The notes beneath the pieces are model-generated. The model had not been told where the DNA came from, made no database searches, and worked only from the letters and a program-made list of their open reading frames with translations. This document shows, in pieces, positions 43,409 through 52,424 of a stretch of 64,000 nt of DNA (position 1 is its first letter; each line of letters begins with the position of its first letter). Source of the stretch: Comamonas sp. (GTDB taxonomy: Bacteria; Pseudomonadota; Gammaproteobacteria; Burkholderiales; Burkholderiaceae_C); NCBI RefSeq assembly GCF_009360615.1, contig NZ_SPEY01000020.1:124001-188000 (forward strand). Direction: 5' to 3'. The position numbers and the translations under genes are program-made.

Positions 43409-44644
43409 TCAGGCCTTTGGCGCGAGGGCGTCTGGTTCCAGGGCTCGATTCACATGGGCCATGGCTTGCTGCAGGTCCTCAATCAGATCCTCGGGATTTT
43501 CCAGTCCGACATGCAGGCGCACAACGGAATGTTTGCCCGACCAGGCGCTATGTTCACGCAGACGCTCGGGGTCTGCGATCAGGGCCAGGCTTTCGTAGCC
43601 CCCCCAGGATGCCCCAATGGCAAACCAGCGCAGGGCGTTGACAAAGGCGTCGGCTGCAGTGGCATCGACTCCATCGACAAAGGCGAATGAAACCAGCCCG
43701 TTGGCACCACGGAAGTCGCGCTGCCACAGGGCGTGACCGGGGTCGCCGGGCAAGCCCGGGTAGAAGACGCGCTCCACCAGAGGTTGGGCCTGCAGCCACT
43801 GTGCAACTTCGGTGGCGTGGCGTTGATGCTGGGCAAGGCGCACGGGCAAGGTGCGAATGCCGCGCAGAGCCAGATACGCGTCGTCGGCACCGATGGTAAG
43901 GCCCAGGGCTTCATAGGCGGCCGCGATCTTCTCGGACAATGCCGTGCTGTCGGTCACGACCACACCTTGCATCACGTCGGAATGTCCGCCGATGTATTTG
44001 GTGGCCGCCTGGATGGAGAGATTGGCACCCAGGGCCAAAGGCTGGTAGAGCCAGCCTGCCCCCCAGGTATTGTCCGTGGCCAGGGGCACGCCATGGGCTT
44101 TGGCGATGGCTGCCATGGCTGGCAGATCCAGCACCTCGTACAACAGGGAGCTGGGAGACTCCACGTAGATGAGCTTGGTATCGGGCCGGATCCGGGCTTC
44201 GAGGTCGTCCCTGGAGGGAGAGAAATACTCCAGCGTGATGCCCAGTCGTCGAAGCAGGGTGGCGTCAACGCGTCGTACGGGGGAGTACACACTGTCGGCC
44301 ACCAAGGCGTGATCGCCGGGGGAGAGCAGGGCCACGAGCACCAGGCTGATGGCGGCCAGCCCCGAGGGCGTGAGGAAGGCGCGGTGGCCGCCTTCCAGGT
44401 CCAGCAGGGCGTCTTCGAGCGCACGGTGCGTGTCAAGACCGTGGCGGCCGTAGGAAGCGACCCGCTCGCCGGCTGCCCGTCGGTGGTGGTGGTCGGCGTA
44501 GGCCGCAGTGTCGGCAAAGCGAACGGTGCTGGTGCGCACCACCGGCACGTTCACCGGGCCTGAGCCGCCCAGCAGTCTGGGGCTGCCGGCGTGCAGCAGG
44601 CGTGTGGCGGCACCGGTCGCGGAGGCAGAGGTGGTGCTGCTCAT
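43409..44644 (-). CDS. MetC-like PLP-dependent C-S lyase (cystathionine beta-lyase family)
   Basis: 411 residues, Cys/Met-metabolism PLP family. It has the phosphate-binding LTPSGLAAI, DNTWGAGW, and the PLP lysine Lys216 in SIQAATKYIGGHSDVMQG, then RLHVGLENPEDLIEDLQQA. DNTWGAGW is characteristic of MetC-type beta-lyases, which split cystathionine, cystine, cysteine or lanthionine to pyruvate, ammonia and a thiol. Last gene of the 11-gene operon, with an ATGA overlap with the dioxygenase gene. This context points to catabolism rather than methionine synthesis (inference). Confidence 0.88.
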   Translation of the reverse strand: MSSTTSASATGAATRLLHAGSPRLLGGSGPVNVPVVRTSTVRFADTAAYADHHHRRAAGERVASYGRHGLDTHRALEDALLDLEGGHRAFLTPSGLAAISLVLVALLSPGDHALVADSVYSPVRRVDATLLRRLGITLEYFSPSRDDLEARIRPDTKLIYVESPSSLLYEVLDLPAMAAIAKAHGVPLATDNTWGAGWLYQPLALGANLSIQAATKYIGGHSDVMQGVVVTDSTALSEKIAAAYEALGLTIGADDAYLALRGIRTLPVRLAQHQRHATEVAQWLQAQPLVERVFYPGLPGDPGHALWQRDFRGANGLVSFAFVDGVDATAADAFVNALRWFAIGASWGGYESLALIADPERLREHSAWSGKHSVVRLHVGLENPEDLIEDLQQAMAHVNRALEPDALAPKA

Positions 44645-45270
44645 GCCACGGCCTCGCTGGGCCGAAAGTAGGCCGCGTTGTAGTTCTTGACCTCTCCGCT
44701 CTCCGGGTCGATGGCCACACGGCCAGTCAGTGTCTCCAGCGGCTGACCGTAGAGGTGGAAGTGCAGCGTCGGTTCGTCGCCTACCACGGCGATGGCGTGG
44801 ATATCATCGGGCAGGAAGGCGATAGATGCACCCGGCTGCACGGTGAATTCGCGTTCCAGACGGATCTCGGCACGCGCAGGGTTGCTGCGGTCGTCGATGC
44901 GCTGGTAAAGGCGGTTGATTTCCTGGCCCTCAACGGCCACGATCACGGCCCAGGTCGTGTGGTTGTGCGGTGCCGTGGTCTTGCCGGGGTTGATGGAGTT
45001 CAGGTACAGGGCCAGACCCGCGTCGCCGTCGGCGGGGTTGAGCCTGTACCGCGTGGAGGCACCTACGCCCTCGTTCTGGTCGGGAGGCGGAAAGTCTGCA
45101 CGACCGAACAGGGCCTTGTGGCCGGCCAGTTGCTCCAGCCGCGCGGTGATCGCGGACAGGGTTTTGCGGTCGGGAGCGCCGGCTTGAAGCAGACGGCGAA
45201 CGTCGGCCAGGGCCGAGTCCACGGCCTGCCGACGCTGGTCGGAGATAGGGCTGGTGGAAGAAGTGGTCAT
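44641..45270 (-). CDS. Cysteine-dioxygenase-like cupin protein
   Basis: 209 residues from the ATG at 45270 (AGGAG seven bases upstream). The CDO-type barrel has the iron ligands His102 and His104 in PHNHTTWAVIVAVEGQE and the third His in LHFHLYG (170 or 172). CDO-family enzymes oxidise thiols such as cysteine or 3-mercaptopropionate to sulfinates with O2. It shares the PHxHTTWA and LHxHxYG pattern with the N-terminus of the 54.8-57.0 kb fusion, so the two may be paralogues. It lies between the ABC ATPase (34 bp) and metC-like (4-bp overlap) genes. Confidence 0.85.
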   Translation of the reverse strand: MTTSSTSPISDQRRQAVDSALADVRRLLQAGAPDRKTLSAITARLEQLAGHKALFGRADFPPPDQNEGVGASTRYRLNPADGDAGLALYLNSINPGKTTAPHNHTTWAVIVAVEGQEINRLYQRIDDRSNPARAEIRLEREFTVQPGASIAFLPDDIHAIAVVGDEPTLHFHLYGQPLETLTGRVAIDPESGEVKNYNAAYFRPSEAVA

Positions 45271-45304
45271 TGAGGGCTCCTGGTGAGGATGGTTGGCGCA
45301 CGGG

Positions 45305-46177
45305 TCAGAGCGCGAAGCGCAGGCTGCTGAAGGCCCGCGGAGTGGGAGGGGGCAGCGGTCTGGCACGTGCTCCGTCGCCCAGCGATCGCTGAAGGAATTC
45401 GCGCGTGCGCTCGCTGAGCGGGTTGACGAAGATCTGGGTTGAGGGGCCGTGCTCGACGATACGGCCGGCCTCGGTGAAGTAGACCTGGTCGCTGACCTCC
45501 TCGGCAAAGCGCATTTCGTGGGTGACCAGCACGCAGGTCATGCCGTCCTTGACCAGCTCCCGGATCACGGTCAGCACCTCGCCCACGGTTTCGGGGTCCA
45601 GTGCCGAGGTCACTTCATCGAACAGGATGAGTTCGGGCCGCATGGCCAGGGCGCGTGCAATGGCCACGCGCTGCTGCTGGCCACCCGAGAGTTCGCCCGG
45701 ATAGGCCTTTTCCTTGTGGTCAAGACGCACCTTCTGCAGCAGTGCACGTGCCTCGCGCTCGGCCGTTGCGCGATCGCGGCCGACCACGCGCGTGGGGGCA
45801 ATCACCAGGTTCTCCAGCACCGAGAGATGGGGAAACAGGTTGTACTGCTGGAACACGAAACCCACGCGCTTGCGCAGTGCGATCAACTCTGCCTCGGTAC
45901 GCAGCTGGTCCACGCGCGTTCCGGCCACGGCGATGCTGCCTTGCTGGGGGCGCAGCAGACCCGTGATGCATCGCAGGATGGTGGACTTGCCCGAACCCGA
46001 GGGGCCGATGATGGTCACGGCCTCGCCTCGCCGCACCTGCACGTCGATACCGCGCAGCACATGGTTGTCAGCGAAGGACAGGTGCACGCCGCGCAGGTCG
46101 ACCAGTGCGGGCGGCTCCCCGGTGGTGGCGGCTTCGTTATGGGCGATCCGGGTGATGAAGGAGTCAGTGGCGTTCAT
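45305..46177 (-). CDS. Polar amino-acid ABC transporter, ATP-binding subunit
   Basis: 290 residues (GlnQ/HisP type). Walker A GPSGSGKST, Q-loop VFQQYNLFPHL, ABC signature LSGGQQQR, Walker B LILFDEVTSALDPE and the His switch VTHEM. It couples ATP hydrolysis to import by the two permeases encoded immediately upstream; overlap with the second permease gene is 14 bp. The extra 30-residue N-terminal and C-terminal tails are low-complexity. Confidence 0.95.
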   Translation of the reverse strand: MNATDSFITRIAHNEAATTGEPPALVDLRGVHLSFADNHVLRGIDVQVRRGEAVTIIGPSGSGKSTILRCITGLLRPQQGSIAVAGTRVDQLRTEAELIALRKRVGFVFQQYNLFPHLSVLENLVIAPTRVVGRDRATAEREARALLQKVRLDHKEKAYPGELSGGQQQRVAIARALAMRPELILFDEVTSALDPETVGEVLTVIRELVKDGMTCVLVTHEMRFAEEVSDQVYFTEAGRIVEHGPSTQIFVNPLSERTREFLQRSLGDGARARPLPPPTPRAFSSLRFAL

Positions 46178-46976
46178 GGCGGCGCTCCAGGTTGCGCGTG
46201 GCGCGGGCTATCGGATAGCAGTAGGCAAAAAACAGGGCCAGCAGCGTGAAGTACACGAGGATGGTGAAGTCGGTGCGTGCCACGGTGTTGCTGGCAATCT
46301 GGGCAGTGTCGACCACGTCGTGCACGCCTACCAGGGAAGCCAGAGAGGTGCTCATGGTGATACTGGCGTAGAGATTCATCCAGGGGGGCAGCATGCGACG
46401 CACGCACTGGGGCAGAACAATGACGCGGAAGATCTCGCTGCGGCGAAAGGCCAGGGACTGGGCCGCCTCCCACTGGGCGCTGGGAATGGACTGGATGGCT
46501 CCCCTGAAGATCTCGGCCACGTTGGCGCTGGTGGGCAGTGCCAGCCCCAGTACGACTTTGATCCAGTCGGGGAAGGGAAAGGTCCAGTTCACCAGTTTCA
46601 CTTCAAAGGGGAACACGTAGGTGGTGAAGTAGATCAGCACCAGGATGGGCGCGTTGCGGAACAGCTGCACATACCAGCGCACGGCGGTGCGCAGTGGCGG
46701 CGCGGTTGATAGCGACAGCGCGCCCAGCACCAGGCCGACCAAGGTGCCCAGGGCGACGGCCAGCACGCTGATCTCGATGTTGACCCAGAGGCCGCGCAGC
46801 AGTGCGGGCAGCCAGTTCCAGAGGTGGATGAATGCCGTTGGCGTGCTGCTGCTGGCAGCCCAGTGAAGAACGAGGGTCAGCAGGGCGGCGGCCGCGATCA
46901 GCCATGGGCTGCGCAGTGCGCGGCCCATGGTGCGATGCAGGGGGGCCGCAGGGCGGGAAAGGGCTTCACTGGCCAT
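46164..46976 (-). CDS. Polar amino-acid ABC permease B
   Basis: 270 residues, HisM/GlnP type, about five to six membrane segments; the cytoplasmic EAA loop reads QWEAAQSLAFRRSEIFRVIVLPQ, which contacts the ATPase. TWYVQLFRNAPILV-type motif is visible as RWYVQLFRNAPILVLIYF. Partner of the permease encoded by the gene just upstream (11-bp overlap). Start ATG 46976. Confidence 0.93.
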   Translation of the reverse strand: MASEALSRPAAPLHRTMGRALRSPWLIAAAALLTLVLHWAASSSTPTAFIHLWNWLPALLRGLWVNIEISVLAVALGTLVGLVLGALSLSTAPPLRTAVRWYVQLFRNAPILVLIYFTTYVFPFEVKLVNWTFPFPDWIKVVLGLALPTSANVAEIFRGAIQSIPSAQWEAAQSLAFRRSEIFRVIVLPQCVRRMLPPWMNLYASITMSTSLASLVGVHDVVDTAQIASNTVARTDFTILVYFTLLALFFAYCYPIARATRNLERRHERH

Positions 46977-47715
46977 AGCCGGGCATCCTCCAATGGTGTT
47001 CCAGCCAGCGGCCCGTCAGGCTGACCAGCCAGGTCAGCAGGCCGAACCACAGCAGGATGAGCAGCAGCAGCTCCAGCACATTGTCGCGCTGGGACCAGAT
47101 CATGATGGACTCGTAAGTCATGTCGCCCACAGCGATCGCCGAAGCCACGGCGGTCATCTTCACCAGATCCACGAGGTTGTTGACCAGGGAGGGCAGGGCG
47201 AAGCGCAGGGCAAGCGGCAACTGGACACGCGCCAACAGTTGGCGCCGTGAAAAGCCCAGGGAACGCGCTGCCTCCAGTGTGGTGGCCGGGACAGCCTCGA
47301 TGCCGGCGCGCAGGGCCTCGGCATGGAATACGCCCTTGTGCAGCGAGACCACGATCACCACCCAGACGAAGGGGGTCAGCGGGTTGTTGCCGGCCCCCCA
47401 TTCGCGCAGCTGCTGGGTGATGAGCATGTTGAGCACCAGGAAGGCGCAATACAGTTGGACCAGGGTGGGGGTGTTGCGCGTGATTTCGACGAAGGCGCGT
47501 GCGCAGCGCTCCAGCCAGGGACGACCCGAGGTCAGACCCGCCGCCAGGGCGACCCCGGCCGCCAGGCTGCCGGGAATGGTCAGCAGCGCCAGCTGCAGGG
47601 TCACGAACATGCCGCGCATCAAGGCCTGTCGCTCCCCGGTGTCCAGCACAAAGGCGTAGTTGAGGCCCAAGGGGCGGAGGAACTCGACGGCCTGGGCCAG
47701 CCATCCGGTGCTCAT
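46966..47715 (-). CDS. Polar amino-acid ABC permease A
   Basis: 249 residues, same family. EAA loop TTLEAARSLGFSRRQLLARVQLP, with the conserved FVEITRNTPTLVQLYCAFL and SLHKGVFHAEALRAGIEAVP segments. ATGA overlap with the aminotransferase gene ahead. The two permeases form the heterodimeric channel served by one or more of the three binding proteins encoded at the operon's start. Confidence 0.93.
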   Translation of the reverse strand: MSTGWLAQAVEFLRPLGLNYAFVLDTGERQALMRGMFVTLQLALLTIPGSLAAGVALAAGLTSGRPWLERCARAFVEITRNTPTLVQLYCAFLVLNMLITQQLREWGAGNNPLTPFVWVVIVVSLHKGVFHAEALRAGIEAVPATTLEAARSLGFSRRQLLARVQLPLALRFALPSLVNNLVDLVKMTAVASAIAVGDMTYESIMIWSQRDNVLELLLLILLWFGLLTWLVSLTGRWLEHHWRMPGYGQ

Positions 47716-48977
47716 GTGCTTGTCTCCAAGGCGTACACGGACGCGGCTGGCTCGTCCGCAGGGCGCAGTGCAGCCACGGCGCGGGCGATGCGCTGCACCG
47801 CATCGGCCAGCACGGTGTCGCTGGCGGCGGTTGAGATGCGGAAGTAGGGTGAGAGCCCGTAGGCCCCGCCGTCCACGGCGGCCACGCCTTCAGCCTCGAG
47901 CAGCCATTCGGTAAGCTCGGTGTCCGAGGTGATGGGTGTACCGTCGGGTCGCAGGCGGCCCAGCACGCCGGCACAGTTCACAAAAGCGAAGAACGAACCT
48001 TCGATGGACTGCAAGGCCAGGCCGGGCACGGCGCTCAGGCCGGTGACCACGGCTGCTGCGCGCCGTGCATACGCGTGGCGAGCCGCGCTGACAAAGGACT
48101 GATCGGGTGATTCCAGCGCCGCCGTGAGGGCGGCCTGGCCGACGGAATTGGGGCCCGACGAGGCCTGGGACTGGATGATCACCATGGCCTGAATGAGTGC
48201 GCTGGGGCCGGCGCCCCAGCCGATGCGCCAGCCGGTCATGGCATAGGTCTTGGACGCGCCGTTGACCAACAGAGTGCGTTCCCTGAAGTCGGGGGCCACA
48301 TGCAGCCAGTGCTCGGGCGCTTCCGCGGTAAACCAGATGTGCTCGTACAGCTCGTCCAGCAGCACCAGCACCTTAGGGTGGCGGCGCAGCACGGCGGCCA
48401 GGCCTGCAAGTTCGTCCGCGCTATAGACGGCGCCCGTGGGGTTGCCCGGTGTATTGAGCACCAGCCAGCGGGTGCGCGGCGTGAGTGCGGCCTCCAGCGC
48501 TGCGGGTGTGAGCTTGAAGCCTGTCTCGATGCCGCAGGGCACAAGCACAGGCGTGCCGTCGTTGACCAGGACCATGTCGGGAAACGAGGGCCAGTAGGGC
48601 GCGGGGATGATGACCTCGTCGCCGGTGTTGAGCGTGGCGGCCAGGGCGTTGTAGATCACCTGCTTGCCGCCGTTGCTCACGATGAGCTGGGTCGCAGGGT
48701 AGTCCAGGGCATTCTCGCGTCGGTATTTGGTGCTGATGGCCTGGCGCAGGGCGGTTGTGCCGGGCGTGGGTGTGTACTTGGTCTCGCCGCGCGCCAGAGC
48801 CGCGATGGCTGCATGCTTGATGGCGTCGGGCGTGTCGAAGTCGGGCTCGCCCGTCGTCAGCGAGATCACGTCGCGGCCCTGGGCAGCCAGGGCCGCGGCG
48901 CGCGCGCTGGCTGCGGCATTCGGCGACAGCCTGACGCGGCGCACACGCTCGGAAAGCGGGAAGTCGGAATCGTTCAT
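47712..48977 (-). CDS. Class I/II PLP aminotransferase (AspC-like)
   Basis: 421 residues. LTTGEPDFDTPDAIK N-terminus, NTPGNPTGAVY, the LDELYEHIWF region and the PLP lysine Lys243 in LLVNGASKTYAMTGWRIGW, i.e. the aminotransferase subgroup Ib. It could transaminate cysteine to 3-mercaptopyruvate or cysteine sulfinate to sulfinylpyruvate in this context, although AspC-like enzymes are promiscuous. 4-bp overlaps with both neighbours. Confidence 0.92.
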   Translation of the reverse strand: MNDSDFPLSERVRRVRLSPNAAASARAAALAAQGRDVISLTTGEPDFDTPDAIKHAAIAALARGETKYTPTPGTTALRQAISTKYRRENALDYPATQLIVSNGGKQVIYNALAATLNTGDEVIIPAPYWPSFPDMVLVNDGTPVLVPCGIETGFKLTPAALEAALTPRTRWLVLNTPGNPTGAVYSADELAGLAAVLRRHPKVLVLLDELYEHIWFTAEAPEHWLHVAPDFRERTLLVNGASKTYAMTGWRIGWGAGPSALIQAMVIIQSQASSGPNSVGQAALTAALESPDQSFVSAARHAYARRAAAVVTGLSAVPGLALQSIEGSFFAFVNCAGVLGRLRPDGTPITSDTELTEWLLEAEGVAAVDGGAYGLSPYFRISTAASDTVLADAVQRIARAVAALRPADEPAASVYALETST

Positions 48978-50449
48978 GAAAGGCTTTCGTCAGCAGCGCC
49001 TGCGGGGAGCGCAGGTGCAGAAAGGAGAGGGGAGGCCGTGTGGGACAGAACCTTGCCCGGGTTGAGCAGGCCCAATGGGTCGAAAGCGGCCTTGAGGCGG
49101 CGCATCAGCTCCAGCTCGACAGCGCTCTTGTAGCGCGGCAGCAAATCGCGTTTGCTCTGGCCCACCCCGTGTTCGGCACTGATGGAGCCGCCGTGGGCAT
49201 GCACGCTGTCGTGCACGATGCGGTGGATGGCGTCCTCCTGCGCAAACAGCGTGGCCACTGGGCCGTCAGGGGCGTGGGAGACGTTGTAGTGCAGGTTGCC
49301 ATCGCCCAGATGGCCAAAGGTCACAGGCCGTACTCCCGGGAACTGCGCCTGCAGTGCTGCAGCCGTGGCCTCCAGGAAGTCGGGGATGCGTGAGATGGGC
49401 ACGGAGACGTCGTGCTTGATGTTGCCGCCGTCGCGTTTCTGCGCCAGACCCAGGGCTTCATCGCGCAGCCGCCACATGGACTGGCTTTGCTGCAGGCTCT
49501 CGGCGATTGCCGCGTCATGCACCAGTCCGTCCTCGAAGGCCTGCCCGACCACGGCCTCGAAACGCTGGCGCGCATGGTCATCGCCTTCGTTATCCGACAG
49601 CTCGATCAGAGCGTACCAGGGCGTGCCCGGGGCCAGTGGCAGCGGCTGCTGTGGCACATGGCGCGCTATCAGGCCCACTGCCGTGTCCGACAGCAGCTCG
49701 AAGGCCGTGAGACTGGCGCCGAAACCTGCGCGTGCGGCAGACAGGAAGGCCACGGCGTTGCGGATGCAGCCAAAGGCGAGAAGGGCCGTTTGCTGTGTCT
49801 GGGGCAGAGGGTGGAGCTTGAGTGTGGCCGCCGTGATGATGCCCAGCGTGCCTTCGCTGCCCACATAGAGGTCGCGCAGCGCGTACCCCGTGTTGTCCTT
49901 GCGCAGGCCGCGCAGGCCATTCCAGATATCACCTTCGGCGGTGACGACTTCCAGGCCCAGCACCAGCTCGCGCATGTTGCCGTAGCGCAGAACCTGGGTT
50001 CCACCGGCATTGGTCGACAGGTTGCCACCGATGGTGCAGCTGCCTTGCGAACCTAGGCTCAACGGGAACAGTCGGCCCGCCTCGCGTGCCGCCTGCTGCA
50101 CCTGGGCCAGCAGGGCTCCGGCCTCCACGGTCAGGGTGTCGTTGTCGGTGTCGATGGCGCGCACGCGGGTGAGGCGGGCCAGCGACAGCACCACGGCCTG
50201 GCCGCTGTCATCGGGCGTGGCTCCGCCCATGAGACCGGTATTGCCCCCCTGGGGCACGATGGGTGTGAGGTGGGCGCGGCACAGACGCACGACCTCGGCC
50301 ACCTGGGCCGTGTCGGCCGGCCGCACCACGGCCAGGGCGCGGCCCTTTAGGCGGCCATGCTGGTCCGTCAGGTAGCCTGCGGCCTCGGTGCCGATCAGCA
50401 CCTGGTCGGAGCCCAGGGCTGCCCGCAGTTGCTCGATAAGGGTCGTCAT
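48974..50449 (-). CDS. FAD-linked 2-hydroxyacid dehydrogenase (GlcD/D-LDH type)
   Basis: 491 residues. FAD-binding PCMH domain with VPQGGNTGLMGGATPD and CTIGGNLSTNAGGTQVLRYGNMRELVLGLEVV; C-terminal catalytic domain with HLGDGNLHYNV and SAEHGVGQSKRDLL. Enzymes of this type oxidise D-2-hydroxy acids (lactate, glycolate, 2-hydroxyglutarate) with FAD. Beside an Ldh-type oxidoreductase gene it would let both enantiomers, or two different hydroxy acids, enter the route. 4-bp overlaps on both sides. Confidence 0.92.
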   Translation of the reverse strand: MTTLIEQLRAALGSDQVLIGTEAAGYLTDQHGRLKGRALAVVRPADTAQVAEVVRLCRAHLTPIVPQGGNTGLMGGATPDDSGQAVVLSLARLTRVRAIDTDNDTLTVEAGALLAQVQQAAREAGRLFPLSLGSQGSCTIGGNLSTNAGGTQVLRYGNMRELVLGLEVVTAEGDIWNGLRGLRKDNTGYALRDLYVGSEGTLGIITAATLKLHPLPQTQQTALLAFGCIRNAVAFLSAARAGFGASLTAFELLSDTAVGLIARHVPQQPLPLAPGTPWYALIELSDNEGDDHARQRFEAVVGQAFEDGLVHDAAIAESLQQSQSMWRLRDEALGLAQKRDGGNIKHDVSVPISRIPDFLEATAAALQAQFPGVRPVTFGHLGDGNLHYNVSHAPDGPVATLFAQEDAIHRIVHDSVHAHGGSISAEHGVGQSKRDLLPRYKSAVELELMRRLKAAFDPLGLLNPGKVLSHTASPLLSAPALPAGAADESLS

Positions 50450-51582
50450 GCGGTCATCTCTTCCAAGGTCGGTGGCGCGGTCTGCAGCAGGTCCTCCACG
50501 CCGGCTGCGGCCGCCAGGCCGCGGATCTGTTGCAGCAGGGCCGCCGGCAGCGGGATGCCGCGCCGCATGCGTTCGGCCTGCTGGCGCGCTTCGGGATCAC
50601 CGGGCACCAGCACGGGACGTGAGCGGTCGGCCGGCCTTGTGGTGTGGAGCACGTCGAGGATGGCGTCCAGTTCCTGGGCAAAGGCTCCGGGCTCGCCAAA
50701 AAAGGAGGGGTCGATGGCGATGAAGCTGTGGCCCACATCGGCCGGGGCACCGGGGCCGTGGCGGCGGCGGTGCAGGGGCGCAAAGGCACCGCCGTTCAAG
50801 GTGCCGCCCAGCACTTGGGCGAGCAGGGAGAGGCCGTAGCCCTTGTGGCTGCCGCCGGTCTCGCTGCCGCCCAGCGGGGTGAGGCCTCCGTCGGGGGCGT
50901 CGAACACCTGGGTGCGTGCGGACTGTGGCGCGGTCACCGGTTCTCCCCGGCCATCCACGACCCAGCCTGCCGGGATCGTCTCGCCGCGCAAGGCCTTGAC
51001 CTTGACGCGGTTGGCTGCGGCCGTGGTGGTGGCGATGTCCAGTACAAAGGCCGCGTTGTGCGAACCAGCAGGAACGGGGGCCGCAAAGGCGATGGGGTTC
51101 GTTCCCAGCACGGGTTCGGCCGCGCGTGTGGGCACCAGCAGCACGCCCTGTGCCGAGCTGGTGACCATGCCGATCAGCCCCTGGCGCTGGGCGATGCGCG
51201 CATAGACGCCGGCTGCGCCGAAATGGTGGGAATTGCGCACGCCCACCAAGGCGATGCCTACGTTGCGGGCCTTGTCAACGGCCTGCTGCATGGCCTGGGC
51301 CGAGACCGCATGACCCAGACCGGCGCCGCCGTCGAGCAGGGCTGTGGCCGGGCCGTCGCGCAGCAACTGGGGCTGTGCGGACAGTCTCAGGCGGCCGCTG
51401 GTGCGTAGCGTGTCGTACTGGGGCAGCATGGACACGCCGTGAGACTCCACGCCGAGCAAGTCGGTCTCGACCATGAGAGCGGCCGTGGTGCGAGCCGTGG
51501 CATCCGTCATTCCCCATGCGTGCAGGATGGCCTCGGTCTGATGGCGAAGGCTGTCGGCAGTGAAACGGGTTTCCTCGGACAT
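50446..51582 (-). CDS. Ldh-family NAD(P)-dependent oxidoreductase (malate/sulfolactate type)
   Basis: 378 residues from the ATG at 51582. MDH2-type fold: EAILHAWGMTDATARTTAALMVETDLLGVESHGVSML, catalytic His region GVRNSHHFGAAG, and GTNPIAFAAPV, GGSHKGYGLSLL. This family includes (S)-lactate, malate, ureidoglycolate, delta-1-piperideine-2-carboxylate and sulfolactate (ComC) dehydrogenases. The sulfur context makes 3-sulfolactate or 3-mercaptolactate attractive but unproven. The gene starts 8 bp after the third binding-protein gene. Confidence 0.92.
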   Translation of the reverse strand: MSEETRFTADSLRHQTEAILHAWGMTDATARTTAALMVETDLLGVESHGVSMLPQYDTLRTSGRLRLSAQPQLLRDGPATALLDGGAGLGHAVSAQAMQQAVDKARNVGIALVGVRNSHHFGAAGVYARIAQRQGLIGMVTSSAQGVLLVPTRAAEPVLGTNPIAFAAPVPAGSHNAAFVLDIATTTAAANRVKVKALRGETIPAGWVVDGRGEPVTAPQSARTQVFDAPDGGLTPLGGSETGGSHKGYGLSLLAQVLGGTLNGGAFAPLHRRRHGPGAPADVGHSFIAIDPSFFGEPGAFAQELDAILDVLHTTRPADRSRPVLVPGDPEARQQAERMRRGIPLPAALLQQIRGLAAAAGVEDLLQTAPPTLEEMTA

Positions 51583-51590
51583 GGCCACTC

Positions 51591-52424
51591 TCAGGGTTTG
51601 CGGTACTTGGCCTGCAGCTGGTGCAGAAGTCGCGTGGGGGTCATGCCGTGGCGTTGCTCCACGGTGATCAGCCAGCCGGTGCCGTGCCATTCCTGCACCA
51701 CCTTGTCAATGGCGGCCAGGGTGTCGGTCTCACCCTTGCGCAGCCAGATCACGGAGGGCGAAGGGATGAGGTCGCTGGGCGATACGATGGCGTAGTCCTT
51801 CCAGTCGGGGTTGCCGGAAACCAGCTCGCGCAGCGTGGGACTTACATGCACGGCTGCCACGCAGTTGCCGCCCCTGAGGGCCAGCAGGGATTCGGGCTGG
51901 CCTCGGAAGGCCTTGATCTGGGCGCCATGCTTTTCGGTCAGGGGCCTGGTGAAGTTGCTACCCTGGGACAGGCACACGGGCTTGCCGCGCAGGTCCTCCC
52001 ATTGGGCGATGCCGCTGCCTTTCTTGGCAATGGCCGCGCCGCCCACCTCTTCGAAAGGTGTGGGTACAAAACTCAGGATCTCGCTTCGCTCCTGGGTCCA
52101 TTGCATGTTGGCGATGAGGATGTCGACCTTGCCCTGCTGCAGGAACTGCACGCGGTTGGACGGCTGGACCTGAACAGTCTCCACGGCCACGCCAAGGCCC
52201 TTGGCCACGCCTTCCGCCAGTTCCACGTTGTAGCCCACGTGTTTCTGTGTGGAGGGATCGATGCTGCCGAAGGGGGGACCCGAGAGCATCACGCCCACCA
52301 CCAGCTTGCCGCGTTGCTTGACCTTGTCCAGTGTGGCATCGGCCTGGACGGGCAGCGCGATGGCCAGCGTGCAGAGGGCGGCGGCCGCAACCAGGCTGAG
52401 GTGCAGGAAGCGTTGACGGATCAT
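51591..52424 (-). CDS. ABC solute-binding protein C (amino-acid type)
   Basis: 277 residues from the ATG at 52424 (GGAG upstream), whose ATGA overlaps the stop of the previous gene. A signal peptide (LSLVAAAALCTLAIALPVQA) precedes DATLDKVKQRGKLVVGVMLSGPPFG and VELAEGVAKGLGV of the SBP_bac_3 family; later VQFLQQGKVDILIANMQWTQERSEI. It is periplasmic and delivers the solute to the permeases. Third of three tandem paralogues. Confidence 0.93.
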   Translation of the reverse strand: MIRQRFLHLSLVAAAALCTLAIALPVQADATLDKVKQRGKLVVGVMLSGPPFGSIDPSTQKHVGYNVELAEGVAKGLGVAVETVQVQPSNRVQFLQQGKVDILIANMQWTQERSEILSFVPTPFEEVGGAAIAKKGSGIAQWEDLRGKPVCLSQGSNFTRPLTEKHGAQIKAFRGQPESLLALRGGNCVAAVHVSPTLRELVSGNPDWKDYAIVSPSDLIPSPSVIWLRKGETDTLAAIDKVVQEWHGTGWLITVEQRHGMTPTRLLHQLQAKYRKP